From contig JBAZYO010000010.1 of the NCBI GenBank assembly GCA_041659285.1, forward strand, positions 1 to 64,000: 64,000 nt of DNA, read 5' to 3'. This DNA comes from Vicinamibacterales bacterium. GTDB lineage: Bacteria; Acidobacteriota; Vicinamibacteria; Vicinamibacterales; UBA2999. The notes beneath the pieces are model-generated. The model did no database searches. It saw nothing but the letters and a program-made list of their open reading frames with translations, and had not been told where the DNA came from. Position 1 is the stretch's first letter. Each line of letters opens with the position of its first letter. The position numbers and the translations under genes are program-made. Shown here in pieces: positions 26,300 to 32,708 of this stretch.

Positions 26300-27093
26300 T
26301 TGCGGAGCTGCGCGCGCGCGACCCGCTCCTGTTCTGGGCGGGCGCGCTGATGATCCTCCTGTTCGTCGTCGTCACCCTGCTCTCGATCAGCGACAACCGG
26401 CTGATCCTCGGCATCAACCCGTGGATCAAGCCCATGAAGTTCCTGGCCTCGATCACCATCTTCCTGTGGACCACGGCGTGGTTCATGCCAGAGACGGAGC
26501 CGGACCTGGTCCGCCGCGCCCTGGTGCGGTGGACCATCACCTCGGCCATGCTCATCGAGATCGCGCTGATCATCATGCAGGCCGCGCGCGGCACCACCTC
26601 CCACTTCAACGAGAGCACCCAGTTCGATCTGGCGGTGTTCAACATCATGGGGATCATGATCACGGTGAGCACCATCGCGATGATGCTGTTCCTGTGGATC
26701 CTCCGCCGCGACTCGCCGTCGGCCCGCGCCGGCTACATCTGGGGCGTCCGCCTCGGCGTCGGCCTCTTCGTGGTGGCGAGCTGGCTGGGCTTCACGATGG
26801 TCGCCAACAGCGGCCACGCCATCCCGGGCCCCGACGGCGGGCCCGGCCTGCCGTTCGTCAACTGGTCGGTCGAGATGGGCGACCTGCGGACCGCGCATTT
26901 CTTCGGCATGCACGCCATGCAGGCGCTGCCGCTGCTCGGCTTCGTGCTCGATCGCACGCTGGGTGACGACCAGCCCAGCGACTTCATCCCCACCGCGCGA
27001 AACGTCGTGATTGCCTCCGGCATCCTATGGCTCGTCGTCACCGGTGCGCTGCTGTCCATCGCGCTGCTCGGTCGCCCGGTGATGGCGTTATAG
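26296..27093 (+). CDS. Conserved multi-pass membrane protein
   Basis: 265 residues from GTG 26296, which overlaps the previous stop (GTGA) and fixes the start; the open frame runs further up only as a shadow of the M14 gene. About seven hydrophobic helices. Conserved-looking loops include NPWIKPMKFLASI, ARGTTSHFNEST and MGDLRTAHFFGMHAMQALPL, with several His residues near helix ends that might bind a metal or haem. I do not recognise a named function; co-translation with the ABA4-like gene suggests a shared membrane role. Confidence 0.75.
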   Translation: MIAELRARDPLLFWAGALMILLFVVVTLLSISDNRLILGINPWIKPMKFLASITIFLWTTAWFMPETEPDLVRRALVRWTITSAMLIEIALIIMQAARGTTSHFNESTQFDLAVFNIMGIMITVSTIAMMLFLWILRRDSPSARAGYIWGVRLGVGLFVVASWLGFTMVANSGHAIPGPDGGPGLPFVNWSVEMGDLRTAHFFGMHAMQALPLLGFVLDRTLGDDQPSDFIPTARNVVIASGILWLVVTGALLSIALLGRPVMAL

Positions 27094-27098
27094 TTGTG

Positions 27099-27147
27099 TC
27101 CCGACAAGACTGACTCTCCCGACGGAGCGCTATTGGTCTCCCGACGG
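27099..27147 (+). promoter_or_regulatory. Three TCCCGAC direct repeats upstream of DinB
   Basis: TCCCGAC occurs at 27099-27105, 27117-27123 and 27139-27145; the last two extend to CTCCCGACGG and are 22 bp apart, about two helical turns. They lie in the 83-bp leader of the DinB gene and could be activator or repressor sites. Confidence 0.35.
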
Positions 27148-27176
27148 TGTGTCGTAACTTCCCGTGAGGCTTTTAC

Positions 27177-27689
27177 ATGAATTACTACGGACCGAAAGAC
27201 ATGGCCGAAAGCTGGCGCACCGTTCGCAAGAACACCATCCAGGTCGCTGAAGACATTCCCGAAGAGAAGTACTCGTTCCGCGCCGCGCCCGACACCATGA
27301 GCGTCGGCGAGATCCTCGCCCACCTCGCCGCCACGCCGCACTGGGCCAACCAGTGCCACTTCATCGATCAGAAAGTCGCCGTGACCATGGATGACTTCGG
27401 GCGGTGGATGGGCGAAGTCGGCAAGGCCTCGTCGTCGCTGAAGACGAAGGCCGAGATCGTGGCCGCGCTGAAGGCCGACGGCGATGCGTTCGCGGCGGGA
27501 CTCGAATCCATGACCGACGAGAAGCTCGGCGAGGCGGTGGCGCTGCCCAACGGCAACAAGACGCGCTTCGAGATGCTGCTCGGCGTCAAGGAGCACGAGA
27601 TGCACCACCGTGCGCAGCTATTCCTGATCGAGCGCATGGTCGGCATCGTCCCCCACCTGACCCGCGCCCGTCAGGCCATGCACCGGTAG
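27177..27689 (+). CDS. DinB-family protein
   Basis: 170 residues. Four-helix DinB/YfiT-type fold with the metal-binding His residues in GEILAHLAATPHWAN and in GVKEHEMHHRAQLFLIERM. Members include thiol S-transferases that use bacillithiol or mycothiol and proteins of unknown role; the substrate here is not evident. It is preceded by three TCCCGAC repeats and followed by a nested palindrome. Confidence 0.85.
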   Translation: MNYYGPKDMAESWRTVRKNTIQVAEDIPEEKYSFRAAPDTMSVGEILAHLAATPHWANQCHFIDQKVAVTMDDFGRWMGEVGKASSSLKTKAEIVAALKADGDAFAAGLESMTDEKLGEAVALPNGNKTRFEMLLGVKEHEMHHRAQLFLIERMVGIVPHLTRARQAMHR

Positions 27690-27694
27690 CCTGC

Positions 27695-27821
27695 GGTCCG
27701 ATTGGCTGCGACATAGGGTTGTCTTTGAGAAAACGGCACCGCTTACGGTGCGCTTCATGAGCTCATCTCAACGGCTTTCTCCAAGGCAACCCCTATGGCG
27801 CAGCCATGAGGATCACGGACC
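27695..27821. repeat. Nested 127-bp palindromic element
   Basis: Outer GGTCCG (27695-27700) and CGGACC (27816-27821) enclose arms 27704-27736 and 27772-27805, which pair with about 80% identity, and a central hairpin CACCG-CTTA-CGGTG (27737-27750). It fills the gap between DinB and DUF1326 genes. It looks like a MITE-like repeat or a structured RNA; no open reading frame fits. Confidence 0.6.
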
Positions 27822-27834
27822 AGCCATTCCCTTG

Positions 27835-27840
27835 TATAAC
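27835..27840 (+). promoter_or_regulatory. Candidate -10 of the DUF1326 gene
   Basis: TATAAC ends 5 nt before the ATG at 27846, with no Shine-Dalgarno between. It may give a leaderless or nearly leaderless mRNA. Confidence 0.35.
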
Positions 27841-27845
27841 TAGCC

Positions 27846-28451
27846 ATGCCTCAATGGTGGGCCAAGGGCCTGATTTTCGAGAACTGCGCGTGCACGCTGG
27901 TGTGCCCCGGGCACATGCACTTCAGCCAGCTCTGCACGCACGAGCGGTGCAAGGGCTACTGGGCGCTCCGCTTCGATGACGGCGCCTTCGGCGAGGTGAC
28001 TCTCGCCGGCCTGCGGGCGGTGATCGCCTTCGACACGCCGCAGCGGATGATCGACGGCAACTGGGTGCAGGCGCTGATCATCGACGAGGCGGCGACCTCG
28101 GCCCAGCGTGAAGCGCTCGCCACCATCCTCACCGGCCAGGCCGGCGGCCCGTGGGCGAAGCTCGCGGGGTTCGTCGCCACCCAACTCCCCATCGAATTTC
28201 GCCACATCGACATGGCCGACGAGGGCGCGACCAAGCGCGTGACGATCGCCGACCGCCTCAAGGCCTTCGTCACGCAGATCCGCGGGCGCGACAAGTCGAA
28301 ACCGGTGCTGTTCGAGAACATCTTCAACCAGATCCACGCCCCCACCCAGGTGGTCGCGCTCGGCGACACCGAGTACGGCGACGGGCGAATCGTGATCCGC
28401 AACGCTGAATCGCACGGCCTGTTTTCCGACTTTGATTGGAGCCGCAGATGA
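27846..28451 (+). CDS. DUF1326 protein
   Basis: 201 residues. The opening WWAKGLIFENCACTLVCPG, with Cys pair CAC and a nearby Cys, and GYWALRFDDGAFGEVTLAGLRAV are diagnostic of DUF1326. The cysteines and nearby His suggest metal binding. It is commonly paired with DUF2182 membrane proteins, as here, 45 bp downstream. Function of the pair is not established. The stop codon lies inside a CAGATGA repeat. Confidence 0.85.
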   Translation: MPQWWAKGLIFENCACTLVCPGHMHFSQLCTHERCKGYWALRFDDGAFGEVTLAGLRAVIAFDTPQRMIDGNWVQALIIDEAATSAQREALATILTGQAGGPWAKLAGFVATQLPIEFRHIDMADEGATKRVTIADRLKAFVTQIRGRDKSKPVLFENIFNQIHAPTQVVALGDTEYGDGRIVIRNAESHGLFSDFDWSRR

Positions 28452-28482
28452 CTGGGCCGCAGATGACGCAGATGACACAGAT
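28445..28482. repeat. CAGATGA direct repeats
   Basis: CAGATGA at 28445-28451, 28460-28466 and 28469-28475 and CAGAT at 28478-28482. The first copy provides the stop codon of the DUF1326 gene. Related CAGATT-type repeats occur near 7323-7348 and 60072-60091. Confidence 0.6.
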
Positions 28483-28496
28483 CTAAGACCTCGACC

Positions 28497-29111
28497 ATGA
28501 GCCATCTGCACGTGTCGTTCGGATCGCTTGCCGGAATGTGGTTCGGCATGATGGCGCTGATGATGGGCCCCACGGTGTGGCCGTGGATCCGCGCCTTCGA
28601 CCGGCTCGGCAATCCGCATGCCGGTCGCGCGAGCCGGTTCGCCGCCTCGGCGGTCTTCGCCGGCGGATACCTCACCGCCTGGCTGATCTACGCGCTGGCG
28701 GCGACGGCGCTGCAGCTGCAGCTGGTGCGGGCGGGCGCCTTCGGTGCGGTCACCGGAATCGCGCCGGTCGCGGGCGCGGTCGTGCTCGCGGCCGCCGGCC
28801 TGTTCCAGTTCGCCCCCCTCAAGCAGGCGTGCCTGATGCACTGCCGCAACCCGCTCAGTTACTTCCTTAGCCGCTGGCGCGACGGCGCCGCCGGCGGCTT
28901 CCGCATGGGCTTCGGCCACGGCCTCTTCTGCGTCGGCTGCTGCTGGGCGTTGATGGCCACGTCGCTGGCGGTCGGGGTGATGAGCCTGTGGTGGATGGCC
29001 GCGCTCGCCGCGGTCGCGTTCGCCGAGCAGGTCGCCCCCTGGGGCGAGCGCTTGCGTGTCCCTGCAGGGATCGCCCTTCTGGCCGGAGCCATCCTTCGCC
29101 TCGGACTCTGA
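28497..29111 (+). CDS. DUF2182 predicted metal-binding membrane protein
   Basis: 204 residues, about five membrane helices. The motif FQFAPLKQACLMHCRNPLSYF and GFGHGLFCVGCCWALMA are characteristic of DUF2182; their Cys and His residues are probable metal ligands. It pairs with the DUF1326 gene just upstream and is followed 20 bp later by the PfkB operon. Confidence 0.88.
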   Translation: MSHLHVSFGSLAGMWFGMMALMMGPTVWPWIRAFDRLGNPHAGRASRFAASAVFAGGYLTAWLIYALAATALQLQLVRAGAFGAVTGIAPVAGAVVLAAAGLFQFAPLKQACLMHCRNPLSYFLSRWRDGAAGGFRMGFGHGLFCVGCCWALMATSLAVGVMSLWWMAALAAVAFAEQVAPWGERLRVPAGIALLAGAILRLGL

Positions 29112-29131
29112 ACCGAAGATAATTGGCCGGC

Positions 29132-30010
29132 ATGAAGCTCCTGTGTGCGGGCGAGGCGTTTGAAGACCTCGTATTCTTTGCTCTGGATCGCTTGCCGGAA
29201 CTCGGCGAGGAGATCAAGACCGACCACTTCACCGCTACCATCGGCGGCGGCGCCGTCATCACCGCCGTGCACGCCGCCCGCCTGGGCATGCGCGTCGGGC
29301 TCCTCAGCGCGCTCGGCGATGCGGCGGTCGCGCGCCTCAAGCGCGAACGCGTCAGCGTGACCAACCTGCGGAAGCCGAAAGAGCCGCACGCGATCACCGC
29401 GGCCCTGTCCACGGCCGAGGACCGCGCGTTCGTCACCTTCAACGGCGTCAACGCCAAACTCGAGTCCCGGCTCGCGCGGGTTCTGAGCGAGCCGGTCCCG
29501 CCGAAGCCCGAAGGGCGAAGGCGGAGCCAGGGGCCCCAACACGTCCACCTCTGCTTCTACCCCCACGACTGCGCGCAGTGGACGCGCATCGTCAACAAGC
29601 TCCGCAAGCGCGGCGTCACCACGTCGTGGGACTTCGGCTGGAACGAGCCGCTCACCGCCGACCGCGGCCTCACCGAACTCATCGACGCGCTCGACTTCGT
29701 GTTCGTCAACGAGCTGGAAGCGCGGCTCTACACCGGCGAGCCCACGCTCGAAGCCGCCCTGCCCCACTGGCGCCAACGCCAGGCCATCACCATCGTCAAG
29801 ATGGGCGACAACGGCGCGGCGTGGCTGACGCCGGATCGCGACATCCACTTCCCCGCTCCACGCGTGAAGGTGGTGGACACGACCGGCGCCGGCGATGCGT
29901 TCAACGCCGGCTTCCTGGTCGCCTGGATGCGCGGCCAGACGCCGGCGCAGTGCCTGGCCGCGGGTAACCGGGTTGGCGCGACCTCGACGCTGCAGGCGGG
30001 TGGCATATGA
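29132..30010 (+). CDS. PfkB-family carbohydrate kinase
   Basis: 292 residues from ATG 29132; a TTG at 29123 overlaps a GATAAT hexamer (29118-29123) that may be the -10. The PfkB signature DTTGAGDAFNAGF is at 249-261 with catalytic base D255, and the N-terminal Gly-rich ATIGGGAVITAVHAARLG is typical of ribokinase-type enzymes. Residues 122-136 (VPPKPEGRRRSQGPQ) look like a repeat-derived insertion. It is first in an overlapping operon with a GH4 glycosidase and an APC permease, so it may phosphorylate the sugar released or imported by them. Confidence 0.85.
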   Translation: MKLLCAGEAFEDLVFFALDRLPELGEEIKTDHFTATIGGGAVITAVHAARLGMRVGLLSALGDAAVARLKRERVSVTNLRKPKEPHAITAALSTAEDRAFVTFNGVNAKLESRLARVLSEPVPPKPEGRRRSQGPQHVHLCFYPHDCAQWTRIVNKLRKRGVTTSWDFGWNEPLTADRGLTELIDALDFVFVNELEARLYTGEPTLEAALPHWRQRQAITIVKMGDNGAAWLTPDRDIHFPAPRVKVVDTTGAGDAFNAGFLVAWMRGQTPAQCLAAGNRVGATSTLQAGGI

Positions 30011-31323
30011 AGGTCGCGATCATCGGCGGCGCCGGAGTCCGCGTGCCGCTCCTGGCCGGCGGGCTCGCCCGCTCCGATCTTCGAATCTCGGAGATCGCGC
30101 TCTATGACATCGACCAGGACCGCCTCCGCATCATCGGCGACCTCGCCGCGCGCATGGCCGGCGGCGTGCGCGTGACCACCACGGCGACTGCAGACGCGGC
30201 CATCGAGGGCGCGGACTTCGTGATCACGAGCATCCGCGTCGGCGGCGCGGCGCAGCGGGCGAAAGACGAGGCCGCGTGCATCGCCCTGGATGCCATCGGC
30301 CAGGAAACCGTCGGGCCCGCCGGCTTCGCCATGGCCGTGCGCACCATCCCGAGGATGGTCGAGTACGGCCGCCTGGTGGCCCGCCTGGCTCCCCGCGCGT
30401 GGCTGATCAACTTCTCCAACCCGGTCAGCCTGATCACGCAAGCCGTGCACCAGGAAACCGACGCGCGCCTGATCGGCATTTGCGACACGCCGATGGAGAT
30501 GTTCGAAGACGCCGCCCACGCGCTGGGCCTGCCGGCGTCGGTGTGCTCCTACGACTACTTCGGCCTCAACCATCTCGGCTGGCTTCGCGACGTGCTGTTC
30601 GAGGGCGAGGGCCAGCTCCATCGCATTTGGGAAGACGACGAGCGCCTGAAGGCGGCGTATCGATCGCCGCTGTTCGAGACGGAACGGCTGCGGCAGTTGA
30701 AGCTGCTGCCGACGGAGTATCTCTATTACTACTACCGTCCCGAGGTGGCGCTGGCACACATGAAGAGCGCCGGCTCGAGCCGCGGCCAGGCGGTGGAGGC
30801 GCTTACGCGCGAACTCTTCGCCGACCTGCGGAGGGGTCGGACCCCTCGGCAAGATCCTTCCTCGGGGTCAGACCCCTTGCTCCGCTACCAGCGCTATCTC
30901 GCTGATCGCGACGGCAGCTACATGCAGATCGAGACCGGCGTCACCACGCCCCGCATCAAGCCCGACTGGGCGGAGCTTTCCGGCTACGATCGCATCGCCT
31001 TGATGACCATGCGCGCCATCGTCCACAACCAGGGCGCCATCATCCCGCTCGACGTCGCCAACCGCGGCACGCTGCCGTTCCTTGAAGATGACGATATCGT
31101 GGAAGTGCCGTGCCGCGTGGACGCGAACGGTCCGGTGCCGCAGGCGGTGGCGCCCATGCCGGATCACCCGCGCGAGTTGATCGAGCGCGTGAAGGTCTAC
31201 GAGCGCGCCACGGTGAAGGCGGCGCTGACGGGCAACCGCGACGAGCTGATCGACGCCCTCGCGCTCAACCCGCTGGTGAGCTCACGCGATCAATCCGCGC
31301 GCCTCGTCGAGACATTGCTGTGA
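30007..31323 (+). CDS. Glycoside hydrolase family 4 (6-phospho-glucosidase-like)
   Basis: 438 residues, ATGA overlap with the kinase gene. GH4 hallmarks: NAD-binding IIGGAGVRVPLLAGGL at the start, QETVGPAGF (99-107), SNPV (137-140), metal-binding C159 in GICDTP and H189 in GLNHLGW. GH4 enzymes use NAD+ and Mn2+ and usually act on 6-phospho-glucosides or galactosides by redox elimination. A kinase next door could supply a phosphorylated substrate. Residues about 276-290 (RGRTPRQDPSSGSDP) are encoded by a repeat pair and should form a surface loop. Confidence 0.88.
   Translation: MKVAIIGGAGVRVPLLAGGLARSDLRISEIALYDIDQDRLRIIGDLAARMAGGVRVTTTATADAAIEGADFVITSIRVGGAAQRAKDEAACIALDAIGQETVGPAGFAMAVRTIPRMVEYGRLVARLAPRAWLINFSNPVSLITQAVHQETDARLIGICDTPMEMFEDAAHALGLPASVCSYDYFGLNHLGWLRDVLFEGEGQLHRIWEDDERLKAAYRSPLFETERLRQLKLLPTEYLYYYYRPEVALAHMKSAGSSRGQAVEALTRELFADLRRGRTPRQDPSSGSDPLLRYQRYLADRDGSYMQIETGVTTPRIKPDWAELSGYDRIALMTMRAIVHNQGAIIPLDVANRGTLPFLEDDDIVEVPCRVDANGPVPQAVAPMPDHPRELIERVKVYERATVKAALTGNRDELIDALALNPLVSSRDQSARLVETLL
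30833..30876. repeat. Two GGGGTC-GACCCC palindromes inside the GH4 gene
   Basis: Copies at 30833-30845 and 30864-30876, separated by 18 bp, lie in frame within the GH4 coding sequence. They match the intergenic cluster at 9326-9478. Confidence 0.8.
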
Positions 31324-32708
31324 ATGATGTAGCGTCCGGCCCTGATGTGGCGTCCGGCTTTAGCCGGACCGATCCCGCCCTGAAGCGGGGCATGGGCCTG
31401 CTCCAGGCCACCGCCACCAACGTCATCTCCATGGTGGGCGTCGGCCCGTTCCTCACCATCCCCTTCATGGTGGCCGCCATGAACGGCCCGCATGTCATCT
31501 ACGCGTGGATGGCCGGCCTCGTCCTCGCGCTCGCCGACGGCTTGGTCTACGCGCAGCTCGGCGCCGCGCTCCCCGGCAGCGGCGGCGGCTATCTCTACCT
31601 GCGCGAGGCCTTCCAGCCGTTCGGCCTCGGCAAGCTGATGGCCTTCCTGTTCATCTTCCAGACCATCCTGATCGCGCCGCTGTCGGTGGCCGGCGGCGCG
31701 GTGGGCTTCGCCGACTACCTGCAGTTCGTCTGGACCGGCATGTCGCCGCTCGAGCACAACCTGATCGCGGCCGCGGTGTGCGTGGTCTCCACCGCGCTGC
31801 TGTGGCGCAACATCGAAGACATCGGCCGCCTCGCCGTGGTCATGCTGGTCGTCGTGCTGGTGACGGTGGGATGGGTGATCGTCGCCGGGCTGTTCACCTT
31901 CTCGCCGGCGCAGGCGTTCGCGTTCCCGCCGGCGGCCTTCACGCTGGACCGCACCCTGCTGATGAGCGTGGGCGCCGCCTCGGTGCTGGCGATGTACAGC
32001 TACGGCGGCTACAACCAGGTCTGCAACATCGGCGACGAGATCAAGGACCCGACCCGCACCATCCCCCGCTCCATCGTGCTCAGCACCTTCCTGGTCGCCG
32101 CGCTCTACATGCTGATGACCATCGTCATTCTCGGCATGATCCCGTGGCAGGAAGTGAAGGAGTCGCGGACCGTCGCCTCGGTGTTCATCGCGCGCACGTT
32201 CTCGGACCCGGGGGCCGGCCGCATTGCCGGCATCGTGATGACGGGCCTGATCCTGTTCGTGGCCGCGGCGTCGCTCTACGCGACCATCCTCGGCTACTCG
32301 CGCGTGCCCTATGCCGCGGCGCGCGACGGCGATTTCTTCAAGGCCTTCGCGCACGTGCATCCGACCAAGCGGTTTCCGGACCTGTCGCTCGTCACGATCG
32401 CGATCGTCTCGATCCCGTTCTGCTTCTTCTCGCTGGGACAGCTGGTGAGCTGGTTGATCCAGGTGCAGGTGCTGCTGCGCTTCATCTGGCAGTGCGCGGC
32501 GGTGATCCTGCTGCGCCGCTACCGCCCCGACATCCCGCAGCCGTTCACGATGTGGTTGTACCCCTGGCCGGCACTCCTGTCGGGCGCCCTGTGGCTGTTC
32601 ATCTTCTTCACGGGGCCCGTGGAAGGCATCGTCTTTTCGTTCGCATTCCTCGGCGCCGGCGTGCTGGCTTACTTCATCTTCAGGTCAGGGCGTCTTGCTC
32701 AACGCTAG
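31320..32708 (+). CDS. APC-superfamily amino-acid/polyamine permease
   Basis: 462 residues from GTG 31320, which overlaps the GH4 stop (GTGA). About 12 membrane helices; the first contains ATATNVISMVGVGPFLTIPF, the Gly-rich unwound helix 1 of APC transporters, and helix 6 MYSYGGYNQVCNIGDEIKDP is likewise typical. It imports amino acids or related compounds. Its first about 25 residues (MNDVASGPDVASGFSRTDPA) come from a repeat element, so a Met near 31392 could be the ancestral start. The 3' end overlaps the convergent PIG-L gene by 24 bp. Confidence 0.85.
   Translation: MNDVASGPDVASGFSRTDPALKRGMGLLQATATNVISMVGVGPFLTIPFMVAAMNGPHVIYAWMAGLVLALADGLVYAQLGAALPGSGGGYLYLREAFQPFGLGKLMAFLFIFQTILIAPLSVAGGAVGFADYLQFVWTGMSPLEHNLIAAAVCVVSTALLWRNIEDIGRLAVVMLVVVLVTVGWVIVAGLFTFSPAQAFAFPPAAFTLDRTLLMSVGAASVLAMYSYGGYNQVCNIGDEIKDPTRTIPRSIVLSTFLVAALYMLMTIVILGMIPWQEVKESRTVASVFIARTFSDPGAGRIAGIVMTGLILFVAAASLYATILGYSRVPYAAARDGDFFKAFAHVHPTKRFPDLSLVTIAIVSIPFCFFSLGQLVSWLIQVQVLLRFIWQCAAVILLRRYRPDIPQPFTMWLYPWPALLSGALWLFIFFTGPVEGIVFSFAFLGAGVLAYFIFRSGRLAQR
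31326..31370. repeat. GTCCGGC hairpin repeat at the 5' end of the permease gene
   Basis: A partial copy (31326-31341) is followed by a full copy (31344-31370) whose GTCCGGC-TTTA-GCCGGAC (31352-31369) forms a hairpin. The sequence shares its outline (GATGTGGCGTCCG, CTTTAG, CGGACC) with the reverse complement of 62149-62175. Confidence 0.7.
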
